DNA from: Acidimicrobiales bacterium | GTDB lineage: Bacteria; Actinomycetota; Acidimicrobiia; Acidimicrobiales; SZUA-35 | Length of the DNA: 64,000 nucleotides | Assembly (NCBI GenBank): GCA_028285495.1 | Contig: JANQPB010000004.1 | Location: forward strand, 28,755-92,754 | Direction: 5' to 3' | Part shown: positions 33,003-43,246 of the stretch, piece by piece | Layout of the letters: the number at the start of each line of letters is the position of its first letter | How positions within the stretch are numbered: position 1 is the stretch's first letter | Program-made: the position numbers and the translations under genes | The notes under the pieces: model-generated | The model's input: only the letters and a program-made list of their open reading frames with translations | Told to the model about the DNA's origin: nothing | The model's database searches: none

Positions 33003-34955
33003 ATGACTCCAGACAAGCGAAGCATCGGCCTGTCGACGTCGATTCTGGCGCTCGCCGCCGCGCTCGCCGTTCCTCCGATGCTGTCGGACGACGACGACGG
33101 GAAGGTCAACATCGAGGCCGGGGGCGACCTGGCCGACACCGACCCCCTGGTGTCCGACGCCGTCCTCGAGAGCGTGGAGCTCCGGGTGACCCCCGACGCC
33201 GTCGACGCGCTCGCAGCCGTGGCCGAGACGACCGACACCACCGACGGTGCCGAGGCGACCACCAGCGAGCCCGAGGGCGCATCGTCGACCGTGGCCGAGA
33301 CGGAGCCCGGCTCGTCGACGACCGCCGCCGGGCCGGAGGGATCGCCGTCGTCGGCCGCCGCCCAGGACGGCTCGAGCACGACCGAGCGCTCCACGACCGA
33401 GGCCGGCAACAGCTCGACCACCCTGGCCGGTCGGTCGGACGGCACGTCGAGCACCACCCGATCGGAGACGACGAGCACCACCCGATCCGGCCAGACCACC
33501 ACGACCCGGTCCGGCACCACGAGCACGACCGGATCGAGCTCGACCAGCACCACCACCGGATCGAACGGCACGGGCACCACCGGATCGAACGGCACGGGCA
33601 CCACCCAATCGACCACAACCACACGGCCGACGACCACGACAACCCGGCCGACGACGACCACGAGCGAAGCGACGACAACGACGACGCCGTCTGGCGGCGC
33701 CGTGTACCACGTCGACTGCGGCGCCGGTCGTGACAGCAACGACGGTCGCACGGCCCAGACCGCGGTTCGGACCCTCACCCGGGCGAGCAACCTCGCCCTG
33801 CGCCCCGGGGACAGCCTGCTGTTGAAGCGCGGCTGTACCTGGTCCGGCGGTCAGCGGCTCGACGCCGGCTGGAACGGCACCTCGGGCAACCCGATCACGA
33901 TCGGGGGCTACGGGTCCGGCGACCGGCCCCGCATCGTCGACGGGCTCAACCAGGGGATCAAGGTCACCGGCTCCCACATGGTGATCACCGGCGTCCACGT
34001 CACCTTCAACGTGTCCGAGACCCGCAACACCAACGGCTGTGTGCAGCCATTCGGCGACTACTACGGCGTGAACTTCACGGGGGGCGCCAACAACGTCCTG
34101 CTCACGGACTCGCTGATGGAGCGGGCCAACGCCGGCGTCCACATCAGCGCCAACAGCAGCTCCATCACCGTGCAGGGCAACGTCCTGCGCAACAACGACG
34201 TCATGAACGTCTGGGGCGGCAACCCGGCGCTCGACCTCGGCGCCTGGGGCGTCCTGCTCCGCAGCAACGACAACAACGTGTCGTTCAACCAGTTCACCAA
34301 CAACCGGGCCCCCTGCGCCAACGGCATCGGCCGCATCCACTCCAACTCGGTCGAGATCTTCGAGGGCGCCCGCAACGACATCCACCACAACCGCTCGAAC
34401 GACCGGGTCTTCTCCGAGCTCGGCGGTTCGGCCTCGGAGAAGGCGGCCGACAACCGCTTCGAGTTCAACCTCCACAGCTCGAACATGGTCGACGCCCGCT
34501 TCATCACCACCCGTGGTGGGGGGTCGGTGTGGGGGCCGGTCCTGCGGACGATCGTCGAGCACAACACGGTGAACCTCACCGGCTCCGGGTCGATCGCCAT
34601 CAGCTGTGGGGAGGGCTGCAACGCCAACATCCTGCGGCTGCGGGGCAACATCCTCATCGGCGCCGACAAGCCGCTGTTCGCCGACGCCAACTTCGACGAA
34701 GCCGACAACGTGTACTGGCACCCCGGTGGCGCCACCCGGCTCCAGGTGGCGGGCCAGAACCGCCTCTACGATCCCGGGACGGAGGTGTTCAACGGTTCGA
34801 TCGTGGCCAATCCGCAGCTCAACGGCAGCCAGCGCCCGGCCGCCGGCGGACCCGCCATCAACCGGGCCGACTCGTCGCAGCCCCGGTCGAGCACCGACCT
34901 GGCCGGCAACGGACCGATCGGCACCCGAGACTCCGGGGCCTTCGAGGTCTCCTGA
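33003..34955 (+). CDS. Secreted Thr-rich beta-helix protein
   Basis: The 650-residue protein starts at ATG 33003. It has a short hydrophobic export-type N-terminus (LSTSILALAAALAVPPML), an acidic region, a Ser/Thr-rich linker of about 120 residues with TTTTRP-type units (about 130-235), and a right-handed parallel beta-helix domain (about 238-650). That domain begins YHVDCGAGRDSNDGRT and continues with LLLKRGCTWSGGQRLD, GDYYGVNFTGG and RNNDVMNVWGG, then EFNLHSSNMVDARFITTRGG. It closely matches the whole mature protein encoded at 43247. Catalytic residues of known lyases are not evident, so it may bind or cleave a surface glycan. Cys pairs suggest disulfides. Confidence 0.82.
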   Translation: MTPDKRSIGLSTSILALAAALAVPPMLSDDDDGKVNIEAGGDLADTDPLVSDAVLESVELRVTPDAVDALAAVAETTDTTDGAEATTSEPEGASSTVAETEPGSSTTAAGPEGSPSSAAAQDGSSTTERSTTEAGNSSTTLAGRSDGTSSTTRSETTSTTRSGQTTTTRSGTTSTTGSSSTSTTTGSNGTGTTGSNGTGTTQSTTTTRPTTTTTRPTTTTSEATTTTTPSGGAVYHVDCGAGRDSNDGRTAQTAVRTLTRASNLALRPGDSLLLKRGCTWSGGQRLDAGWNGTSGNPITIGGYGSGDRPRIVDGLNQGIKVTGSHMVITGVHVTFNVSETRNTNGCVQPFGDYYGVNFTGGANNVLLTDSLMERANAGVHISANSSSITVQGNVLRNNDVMNVWGGNPALDLGAWGVLLRSNDNNVSFNQFTNNRAPCANGIGRIHSNSVEIFEGARNDIHHNRSNDRVFSELGGSASEKAADNRFEFNLHSSNMVDARFITTRGGGSVWGPVLRTIVEHNTVNLTGSGSIAISCGEGCNANILRLRGNILIGADKPLFADANFDEADNVYWHPGGATRLQVAGQNRLYDPGTEVFNGSIVANPQLNGSQRPAAGGPAINRADSSQPRSSTDLAGNGPIGTRDSGAFEVS

Positions 34956-35034
34956 CGCCGACGGGTCCCCGGCCGACCGGGGGCGCTCGGAGTAGTGTGA
35001 TTCTGTCGTCCGAACCGAGGCAGAACCCCCGCCG

Positions 35035-38000
35035 ATGCATGCCGCCCTGGCCAAGACCCCGCTCGTGGTCGCACTGCTCGTCGCCGCGCTCGTCGCCGGC
35101 GGCGGCGGCGCGGCGACGGCGACGTCGGCGCCGCCGGGTCCACCACCGGCCTCGCCCCTCCAGGCCGTCGCCCAACCGGCTCTCGACGTGGTGACCGTCT
35201 CGGTCGACCGTGGCGCCCCGACCGGGGTGTTCGACATGGTCGTCGGCCACACCCACACCCAACGGAGCCTGGAGCGCGACGGCGACGCAGCGGCCATCGC
35301 CTCGGGGCGGGCCCTGCTGAGCCAGGCCGTCGACATCCAGAACCAGCACCTCTACGGATGGGGCACCCTCAACCCGAACCCGTCACCCGGGGTGTACGAC
35401 TGGGGGTCGCTCGACCGGCGGGTCCAACTGATGCGTGACACCGGCGGGACCCCGGTCATCACCCTGTGCTGTGCGCCCGACTGGATGACCGAGCTGGGCA
35501 CCGAGACGACGACCTACGCCAACCGCCCCCCGACGGCCCGCCACTACGCCGACTTCGCCGACCTGGCCCGCCGGGCCGCCGAGCGCTACCCCGACGTCCG
35601 CCACTTCGTCGTGTGGAACGAGATGAAGGGGTTCTGGAACGCCGGTTCGGGCCAGTGGGACTACGTGGCCTACACCAACATGTACAACGCCGTCCACGAC
35701 GCCCTGAAGGCCGTCGATCCGGCCATCCAGGTCGGCGGGCCGTACCTGGTGATCGAATCGACCGGATCGAACCCGAACGGGGGTTGGGTCACCCAGATGC
35801 CGGTCACCCGCCGCAACGAGGTGGTACTGGAGTACTGGCTCGAGCACGGGAACGGGGCCGACTTCGTCGCCATCGACCGCAAGGTCAAGGACTACCACGA
35901 CACCCGCCGGTACAGCCCGGCCGAGACGATGGCCCTCACCGCCAACTTCGACACCGTCGCCCGCCAGGTCGGGGACATGACGGGCCTCCCGGTGTGGTTC
36001 ATCGAGCAGCACGTCGTCGGCCAACGTGGTGGACCGGTCCACTTCCAGGCCGCCGGGATCGCGTCGATGCTGTACCACCAGCTGAACGGCGGTGCGGTTG
36101 CCACCGTCGGGTGGAAGCCCGAGCAGGCGCAACCGCAGGGCACGGTCCAGGAGAACCTGTTCACGTCGACCCAGGTGGCCGGCGGGGGCCAGCGACTCCC
36201 CACGTACTGGTCCTATCGCTTCTTCAACGAGTCGTTCGCCCCCGGGACGCCCCGCTACGACGTGACGACGTCGGATCCGCTGGTGCTGGCCCTGGCCTCG
36301 GACGCGGCCACGGTCGTCATCAATCAGCGCCCGGAGCCGATCACGATCGACCTCGACGGCACGACCCACGCCCTCGACGGCTACGAGGTGGCGAGGTTCG
36401 ATGCCGCCGGCCAGGCCGATGGCTCGTCGACCGATGCGGTCGGCGACGACGTGGCCCAGCCGTCCGCCGCCCGCTCGGGCGGCGCCGGGTCGGACGCAAC
36501 CACCTCGATGGTCACGAGGCTGTCGGACGCCGAGGGGGGCGAGATCCTGGAGATCGAGCCGTCCGGGCCGCTCGACGCGGCGCCGGCCCCCGCCGAGTCC
36601 CTGGCCGAGCCGGCCTCGAGCCCATCGGTGGTCTGGCTCGACCAGATCGGGACCGATCAGGCCGACCGGGTGAACGCCGTGGCCGCGGACGGCAAGGGCG
36701 TGGTCGCCGCCGGCGCCAGCTGGGGTGAGGTGGTCGCCGGGCGCCACCGCGGCCTGTCCGACGGGCTGGTCCGCCGCTACCGCAGCGACGGGACGGTCCA
36801 CTGGACCAACCAGTTCGGCTCGCCCACTCATCAGAGCCTGGCCGACGTGGCCGTCGACCACCGGGGGACCTACGCGGTCGGAACCACCGACGGTCCGGTC
36901 GCGGGTCAAGCCCACGCCGGCGCCTTCGACGCCCTGGTCCGGGCCTACGACCGCAGCGGTCGGGTCCGGTGGACCAGGCAGCTCGGCACGACGGGCAACG
37001 ACAACGCCACCGAGGTCCTGGCCCATCGCGGGGTCGTCTACGTGGTCGGTCACACCGACGGCACCTTCCCCGGGCAGGTCAACGCGGGCTCGCAGGACGC
37101 CTTCATCGCCGCCTACACCCCGGCCGGGAACCTGCTGTGGACCCGGCAGTACGGCACGGTCCACCCCGATTTCTTCACCGACGTCGTGGCCGACGGCGAC
37201 CACCTGGTCGTGTCGGGGACGACGGCGGGCTCCTTCGCCGGCCAGCCCGCCCTCGGTCACTGGGATGCGCTGGTCGCCCGGATGACGGTGGCCGGCGACC
37301 TCGTGTGGGCTTGGCAATTCGGGTCGCCGTGGGACGATCGGGCCCTGGCCGTCGCCGTGACCGACGACGGCATCCGGGTGGCCGGTCGGGCCGAGGACGC
37401 ACTCGATGGCTCGACCTTCGGCGGCGTCTACGACGCCTACGTCCGGGCACTCGGGCGGGACGGCACGGCGCAATGGACCACGATGCTCGCCACCCCGTTC
37501 TTCGACCGGGTCCAGTCGATCGCAACCGATCGACTCGACACCCACCTGATCGGCCGCACGACCGGCACCATGCCGGGCCAGAGCGCCGTCGGGGCCGACG
37601 ACGTGTTCCTGGCGTCGCTCGACGGCGGCGGCACCGTCGGTCGGCTCGAGCAGCTGGGCACCGCTGCGGTCGACGAGCCGACGTCGATCACCACCGACGG
37701 CGCCAACCGCTACGTCGGCGGCACCACCCGAGGCGCGTTCGACGGCCACACCAACGGCGGTGGCCGCGACGGTTTCCTCGCCCGGCTCGTCCCCAGTGTC
37801 GGGGTGCTCGCCTCCGACGTCTTCAACCGCACGACGACCGGCTCCTGGGGGGTCCCGGCCGCTGGTGGAGGCTGGCAGGTTTGGCCCCGTTCGGCCATGT
37901 CGGTCGACGGTGGTCGGGGCAACATGGCCGTCGTCGGCGGAACCGGCGAGCGGCGGGCCAACCTGCCCGGGGTCGACGGCGACGACGTCTCGTTGCGCTT

Positions 38001-38430
38001 CGACATCGAGCTCGACCGCCTCCCGAGCGGCGGCAGCGCGTACGTCTACGCACTGGCCCGCAAGTCGCCAGGCAACGAATACCGGGCCAGGTTGCGCATC
38101 CGGCCGAACGGCACGATCTCGATGCGGGTCATCCGCCGGGCCGGGGGCTCGTGGCAGCCACTCGGCACCAACGTCGAGGTCCCCGGCCTGGTGGTGTCCG
38201 CCGGTGAGCCGTTCGAGTTCCAGTTCGACGTCGAGGACACCGGTGGCGGCGTCCGGCTCCGGGCCGCAGCCTGGGAGGCCGGCACCAGTCGGCCGGCCTG
38301 GCCGCTCGTGGTCACCGACGGGGCCCAACCCCGGCTCGGTGCCGGTTCCATCGCGCTGTCGGCCATGGCGCCGTCCGCCTCGACGAGCGTGGCCGTCTCG
38401 TTCGACGATTTCTCCCTCGTCGAGCGCTGA
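35035..38430 (+). CDS. Secreted glycoside hydrolase-like, beta-propeller protein
   Basis: The 1131-residue protein has an N-terminal signal peptide (VVALLVAALVAG). Residues about 50-470 form a clan GH-A barrel resembling GH39: the acid/base is probably Glu in HFVVWNEMKGFW and the nucleophile Glu in VWFIEQHVVG. A Ser/Ala-rich linker follows. Residues 532-921 are seven repeats of about 55 residues of the WtrQxGt...aGxxxGxxxG type, enough for a seven-bladed propeller. Residues 922-1131 are a concanavalin-like domain (DVFNRTTTGSWGVP to SFDDFSLVER) also present at the end of the next protein. It could trim an extracellular polysaccharide while bound to it. Ribosome site weak; the start is the first plausible ATG. 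Confidence 0.8.
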   Translation: MHAALAKTPLVVALLVAALVAGGGGAATATSAPPGPPPASPLQAVAQPALDVVTVSVDRGAPTGVFDMVVGHTHTQRSLERDGDAAAIASGRALLSQAVDIQNQHLYGWGTLNPNPSPGVYDWGSLDRRVQLMRDTGGTPVITLCCAPDWMTELGTETTTYANRPPTARHYADFADLARRAAERYPDVRHFVVWNEMKGFWNAGSGQWDYVAYTNMYNAVHDALKAVDPAIQVGGPYLVIESTGSNPNGGWVTQMPVTRRNEVVLEYWLEHGNGADFVAIDRKVKDYHDTRRYSPAETMALTANFDTVARQVGDMTGLPVWFIEQHVVGQRGGPVHFQAAGIASMLYHQLNGGAVATVGWKPEQAQPQGTVQENLFTSTQVAGGGQRLPTYWSYRFFNESFAPGTPRYDVTTSDPLVLALASDAATVVINQRPEPITIDLDGTTHALDGYEVARFDAAGQADGSSTDAVGDDVAQPSAARSGGAGSDATTSMVTRLSDAEGGEILEIEPSGPLDAAPAPAESLAEPASSPSVVWLDQIGTDQADRVNAVAADGKGVVAAGASWGEVVAGRHRGLSDGLVRRYRSDGTVHWTNQFGSPTHQSLADVAVDHRGTYAVGTTDGPVAGQAHAGAFDALVRAYDRSGRVRWTRQLGTTGNDNATEVLAHRGVVYVVGHTDGTFPGQVNAGSQDAFIAAYTPAGNLLWTRQYGTVHPDFFTDVVADGDHLVVSGTTAGSFAGQPALGHWDALVARMTVAGDLVWAWQFGSPWDDRALAVAVTDDGIRVAGRAEDALDGSTFGGVYDAYVRALGRDGTAQWTTMLATPFFDRVQSIATDRLDTHLIGRTTGTMPGQSAVGADDVFLASLDGGGTVGRLEQLGTAAVDEPTSITTDGANRYVGGTTRGAFDGHTNGGGRDGFLARLVPSVGVLASDVFNRTTTGSWGVPAAGGGWQVWPRSAMSVDGGRGNMAVVGGTGERRANLPGVDGDDVSLRFDIELDRLPSGGSAYVYALARKSPGNEYRARLRIRPNGTISMRVIRRAGGSWQPLGTNVEVPGLVVSAGEPFEFQFDVEDTGGGVRLRAAAWEAGTSRPAWPLVVTDGAQPRLGAGSIALSAMAPSASTSVAVSFDDFSLVER

Positions 38431-38642
38431 TCGGGCCCCAACCGGGCCGTCGGCCGGCCCGGAACCGCCGATTGCGCCCCTGGGCGGCCTGGCCCTTCGT
38501 GTGGCTGTACATAGGTCGTCCAACCCTCCGACCACTTTCGCCGACATACAGCCGCCTACACTGAAAGACGTTGGTCACGTCCGCGATTCGCCGGGGCCGT
38601 GAAGGGTGACGATTTCACACGGGTAGAGAGCGAGCGAGCGAC

Positions 38643-41600
38643 ATGAGAGCTGTTTCCACCCTGCACAGGGCGCTGGTGGCCGTTGTGGCCCTGGCGGTGG
38701 CAGCAACGATCCTGGTAGGGACTGCGCCGGGCGGCGAGGGCGACTCAACGACGGAGAACGCATCGGCAGACTCGTCGACATCGACGAGTCCGGCACCGGC
38801 GGGCGGCGAGCCGTCCTCGGCCGACGACGCAGCGGAGACCGTGGCCGACGACGCACCGGAGACCGGCGCGGATGCGGCCGACCCGACCCCGACCGTCGCC
38901 CCGGTGGTCGCCGAGCCCCGATCGGGACCGTCGGCCGAGGGCGTCGTGCGCCTGTCGGCCGAGGGTGAGGAGGCGCTGACCGAGCTCGACGCCGTGCTCA
39001 AGGGCGACCTGCCCGAGCCTCGGGTGATCGAGGAGGACGGGCTGGCCGAACCGGTCCTCGTCCCGACCGGCACCTCGACCGACGGCCTCAGCCTGGACGG
39101 GCCCGCCGACTGGCAGCCCGGGCAGCCGATCGAGATCGCGGTCCGGACCACGAGCGACGACGTCGTCGGCCTTGAGGCGGTGCTCTCCCACGACGACGAG
39201 GCGCTCGAATTCGCCGGGATCGACCGTGTCGACGGCGGCGTCCAGCTCCTGATCAACAACCAGGGTCCGACCGTCAGCGTCGGCGCCCTCGCGTGCTCGG
39301 CCAACACCTGCGAGCCGGGCAGCGGCGGCCCCGCCCCGATCGACGAGCTGCGCATCCGGTTCATGCCGACCGGCGAGCAGGCCGCCCACCGCCTCGCCAT
39401 CGACCAGATCCGGCTCGTCGGAGCGGACGGCAGCGTGAGCTCGCCGGGCGCCCTCGCCGTCACGGTCGGCGGCGGCGAGCCGTCGCCGGTCGGGTCCGCC
39501 CCGTGGAGCCTGGCCCCGGTCGACCGGGTGGCCCCGGCATCGATCGACGAGCTCGACCACACCCTGGACGGCCGGCTCGACATCGCCGACGTCTCCGAGG
39601 CCGTGCTGGCCTGGCGAGAGATACGCAGCATCGGTGACCCGTGCGCCGACACGGGCCGGGACCGCCTGGCCCGCCACGACGTCAACGACGACGGCTGCAT
39701 CGACATCGTCGACATCCGCACCCTGGTCGCCTCCGACGATCTGGAGCCCCTCCCCGAGCTCGATCTGGCCGTCAGCGCACCGCTGGTCGGCCCAGGGGCC
39801 GGCCTGTCGGCCCCTGGCCGCGCCGCCCCCGTCCAGGTCTCCGCCGTGGCGGCCACGATGGCCTCCCTGTCGGCCACGCTCGACTTCGATCCCTACACCT
39901 GGCCGTCTCGCGTCGGGGAGACCACCCACGTGGTCGACTCGGTCGGCGACGACAGCGACGCGCAGCTGAACGACGGGATCTGCGCAACCGCGGGCGGCGT
40001 CTGCACACTCCGAGCCGCGCTCAACCAGTCCAACGCCGACGTCGGCCCGAACCGGATCGAGTTCAACATCCCCGGTGCCGGCCCCCACCTGATCGAGCTG
40101 ACCGACCGGTTGCCGGTTATCAGCGACATGACGGGCGGGGTCACGATCGACGGCTACACCCAGCCTGGAGCGGCCGCCAACACCCACCCGACCGAGTTCC
40201 AGGCCGACATCCGGATCGAGATCGAGGGCCAGGGTTACGGGTCGTCCGACTTCGCGGCGTTCACCATCACCTCGCCGGAGAACGTCATCCGCGGCCTGTC
40301 CATCCACACCGTCTCGTTCGGGGTCCACCTCGACGAGGACTTCGCCCTGCGCAACCACATCGTCGGCAACATCATCGGCACCGACATCGGTGCGACCATC
40401 AACCATCCGGTCAGGTGGGGCAGCGAGGGCTCGGGCATCTTCCTCAACGCCGGGCCCAAGTACAACGTGATCGGCACCCCGGCCCTGGCCGACCGGAACG
40501 TCCTGTCCGGCAACGCCAGCTGGGGCGTCCGGATGGACCAGGGCGGCACCGACGGCAACATCATGTGGAACAACATCGTCGGCCTGACCCCCGATGGGCA
40601 GTCGTCGCTGGCCAACAACGGTGGCATCGATGTCCAGTGGCGGGCCTCGTTCAACGTGATCGGCGGGCTCAACGAGGGCGAGCGGAACGTGTTCTCCGGC
40701 TCGGACTACACCGGCATCGACTTCTCCCACCAGTCGACCGACAACTACGCCCTTGGCAACCTCATGGGCACCACGCTCGACGGCACCTCGTACAACACCC
40801 AGACCGACAACCAGTTCGGCGTGATCCTCAAGGACGACGCCCACTACAACTACATCATCGGCAACGTGCTCTCCAACAGCCGTGACCACGGCGTGTGGAA
40901 CAAGCACAACTACACCCAGCGCAACACGATCGTCGACAACTACGTCGGCCTGACCATCGACGGCAACCCCGCCGGCAACCGCGACTGGGGCATGGTCGTC
41001 CGCGGCCAGAACGACATCATCGAGAACAACCACATCGCCCACAACCGCGACGGTGGCATCTACCTCGACAGCAACAACGGCGGCGGAGCCAACGGCAACC
41101 TGGTGTCGCTGTACAACCGCATCTCCCGCAACTCGTTCTACGAGAACGACGGGCTCGGCATCGACATCCGTCCGACCGGCCAGAACACCAACGATCCCGG
41201 CGACACCGACTCCGGGACGAACGACCTGCTCAACCACCCCGTCTTCAGCTCGCTCGTCGTCGGGCAGGTGTCCGGCTCGGCGTGCGCCGGCTGCGAGGTC
41301 GAGGTGTACCTGGCCGACGAGAACTCGTCGGACACCCAGGGTCAGCAGTACCTCGGCACGGCGATCACCGATGGCGCCGGCAGCTTCACCTTCGCCGATG
41401 CCAACCTGGTCAGCGCCCGGCGGGTCACGATGCTCGCCATCGACACGATGGGCAACACCTCGGAGTTCACCCCCTACCAGGTGGTGTCCGGCGGCGGCGG
41501 CAACCCGGACCTGCCCGAGGGCGACGGGCTGCCCGATCCCGGGGTCGTGCCGACCCCCGACCCCACCCCGCCGAGCACCGGTGGCCGGCTGGAGACGGCA

Positions 41601-43085
41601 ACGGCGACCGTCGCCGACGCGTGGACCCCGATCACGTTCGCCGGATCGTTCATCAGCCCGATCGCGGTGTGCACCCCACGGCGGGTCAACAACACCGTGC
41701 CGGTGGTGGTCCGGATGCAGAACCTGACGACGACCGGCATGGAGATCCGGTTGCAGAACCCCGGGGACCTGACCGTCCCCGTGGCCGACACCGTCGACTG
41801 CCTGGTGGCCGAGGAAGGGGCGTGGACCCTCCCCGACGGCACCAAGATGGAGGCCCGTCAGGTCGACCTGACCACGCCGAACTTCGTCGGCTCGTGGGAG
41901 GCGACCCAGATCCAGCTGTCGGAGACGTTCAGCTCGCCGCTCGTCGTCCTCGGCCAGGTCATGACCGCCAACGACCCCGCGTGGTCGGTCTTCTGGTCAC
42001 GGGGCAACGCTCCGCAGAACGCGCCGACGCCGACCAACCTCCGGGTCGGCTATCACGTCGGCGAGGACCCCAACACCACCAGGGCGGGCGAACGGATCGG
42101 CGTCATCGCTTTCGACGCGGCCAACGGCACGCTCGGCGGCGTCGAGTACGAGTCCGGTCGCACCGCCGACATCATCACCGGACCGGTGCCGGTGACCCAT
42201 ACCTTCGCAACCCCCTTCACCGCGGCGCCGACGGTGCTGCTGGCCTCCCAGTCGGCCATGGACGGCCCCCAGGGGGGCTGGGTCACCCAGCAGGGAGCCA
42301 TCAGCGCGACCTCGGTCGACCTCGTGATCGAGGAGGATCAGGTCGCCGACCAGGAGACGGACCACCCGACGGAGATGGTCGGCTACCTGGCCCTCGCCGG
42401 CCCGCTGCAGCTCACCTGGGGGGCGGACCCCGGGTTCCAGCCCGGCCTGGTTGCGTTCGACGACTTCGAGCGAACGACCGAGGAGTACTGGGGCGTCGCC
42501 GTGTTCGGCGGGGCATGGGAGACGCTGTTCGGCCCGACCGCCAGGGAGCAGTTCTCCGGCAACGGCCGGGGCAACGTCATCGTCACGCCCGGCACCGGCT
42601 ACAACGGCCTGCTGAAGACCGTCCACCAGCGCGACGTCGACGCCTCGCTGATCGCTTCGGTCGACACCGACCCGGACGCCAACTTCGACGTCAACGTCGA
42701 GCAGCGGTGGATCGACTCCGGCACGTTCTACCGGGGGCGGGTGCGCATCCAGGCCGACAACCGGGTCCGGGTGCAGATCGTCCGCGCCGACGGTGGGACG
42801 TTCACGTCGCTCGGGGCGATCACCCTGCCCCTGACCTACACCACCGGCACCGACCTGGCGATCCGCATGCAGACGATCGGTACCGGGACCACGACGGTCC
42901 GGCTGAAGGTGTGGGAAGCATCGCAACCCGAACCGGTGGGCTGGTCGATCGAGTTGGACGACTCGTCGCCCGGCCTGCAGGAGCCCGGCGCATTCGGGCT
43001 CCGCTTCCAGATCAACTCGTCGAGCGCCGTGCCGTCGGCCATGTTCTCGGTCGACGACATCCTGGTCATCAACACGCCGTCGTAG
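38643..43085 (+). CDS. Large secreted protein: cohesin-, dockerin-, beta-helix- and lectin-like modules
   Basis: 1480 residues with a signal peptide (ALVAVVALAVAATILVG). Modules read by eye: a cohesin-like beta-sandwich (about 150-276, DWQPGQPIEIAVRT to GALAVTV); a dockerin-like pair of EF-hand loops (about 308-365, LDGRLDIADVSEAVL and HDVNDDGCIDIVDIRTLV); a CSLREA-like segment CTLRAALNQSN and a parallel beta-helix (about 430-860, with VTIDGYTQPGA); a Cys-containing beta-domain (ACAGCEVEVYL); two H-type-lectin-like repeats (about 985-1255); and a concanavalin-like C-terminal domain (FDDFERTTEEYWGV to FSVDDILVIN), shared with the upstream glycoside hydrolase-like protein. It may be a matrix scaffold. 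Domain names are tentative, except the EF-hand loops and beta-helix. Confidence 0.78.
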   Translation: MRAVSTLHRALVAVVALAVAATILVGTAPGGEGDSTTENASADSSTSTSPAPAGGEPSSADDAAETVADDAPETGADAADPTPTVAPVVAEPRSGPSAEGVVRLSAEGEEALTELDAVLKGDLPEPRVIEEDGLAEPVLVPTGTSTDGLSLDGPADWQPGQPIEIAVRTTSDDVVGLEAVLSHDDEALEFAGIDRVDGGVQLLINNQGPTVSVGALACSANTCEPGSGGPAPIDELRIRFMPTGEQAAHRLAIDQIRLVGADGSVSSPGALAVTVGGGEPSPVGSAPWSLAPVDRVAPASIDELDHTLDGRLDIADVSEAVLAWREIRSIGDPCADTGRDRLARHDVNDDGCIDIVDIRTLVASDDLEPLPELDLAVSAPLVGPGAGLSAPGRAAPVQVSAVAATMASLSATLDFDPYTWPSRVGETTHVVDSVGDDSDAQLNDGICATAGGVCTLRAALNQSNADVGPNRIEFNIPGAGPHLIELTDRLPVISDMTGGVTIDGYTQPGAAANTHPTEFQADIRIEIEGQGYGSSDFAAFTITSPENVIRGLSIHTVSFGVHLDEDFALRNHIVGNIIGTDIGATINHPVRWGSEGSGIFLNAGPKYNVIGTPALADRNVLSGNASWGVRMDQGGTDGNIMWNNIVGLTPDGQSSLANNGGIDVQWRASFNVIGGLNEGERNVFSGSDYTGIDFSHQSTDNYALGNLMGTTLDGTSYNTQTDNQFGVILKDDAHYNYIIGNVLSNSRDHGVWNKHNYTQRNTIVDNYVGLTIDGNPAGNRDWGMVVRGQNDIIENNHIAHNRDGGIYLDSNNGGGANGNLVSLYNRISRNSFYENDGLGIDIRPTGQNTNDPGDTDSGTNDLLNHPVFSSLVVGQVSGSACAGCEVEVYLADENSSDTQGQQYLGTAITDGAGSFTFADANLVSARRVTMLAIDTMGNTSEFTPYQVVSGGGGNPDLPEGDGLPDPGVVPTPDPTPPSTGGRLETATATVADAWTPITFAGSFISPIAVCTPRRVNNTVPVVVRMQNLTTTGMEIRLQNPGDLTVPVADTVDCLVAEEGAWTLPDGTKMEARQVDLTTPNFVGSWEATQIQLSETFSSPLVVLGQVMTANDPAWSVFWSRGNAPQNAPTPTNLRVGYHVGEDPNTTRAGERIGVIAFDAANGTLGGVEYESGRTADIITGPVPVTHTFATPFTAAPTVLLASQSAMDGPQGGWVTQQGAISATSVDLVIEEDQVADQETDHPTEMVGYLALAGPLQLTWGADPGFQPGLVAFDDFERTTEEYWGVAVFGGAWETLFGPTAREQFSGNGRGNVIVTPGTGYNGLLKTVHQRDVDASLIASVDTDPDANFDVNVEQRWIDSGTFYRGRVRIQADNRVRVQIVRADGGTFTSLGAITLPLTYTTGTDLAIRMQTIGTGTTTVRLKVWEASQPEPVGWSIELDDSSPGLQEPGAFGLRFQINSSSAVPSAMFSVDDILVINTPS

Positions 43086-43246
43086 GTCCAACGGCCCAGA
43101 GGCGAGTAGTCCATCTGGCTCCTCTTGGCCAGGGATGGTTCTCTCTCCCATGCCCGCCTGATATGGTTTCGTAACACTGCTGGTGTCGCTGATCGCAGCC
43201 ACCGGCAGGCGGGTACCACCTCCAAGACGGATGAGGGAGAAGGCTG

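Noticed and set aside
35383..38547. Long minus-strand reading frame of 1054 codons opposite the hydrolase-propeller gene
   Set aside because: Composition is Gly/Asp/Val/Arg-rich without domains; it mirrors a well supported plus-strand gene. Long antisense frames are expected at this GC content.
38745..41237. Minus-strand frame of 830 codons inside the 1480-residue protein gene
   Set aside because: Val/Asp/Gly low-complexity antisense of a coding sequence with recognisable domains.
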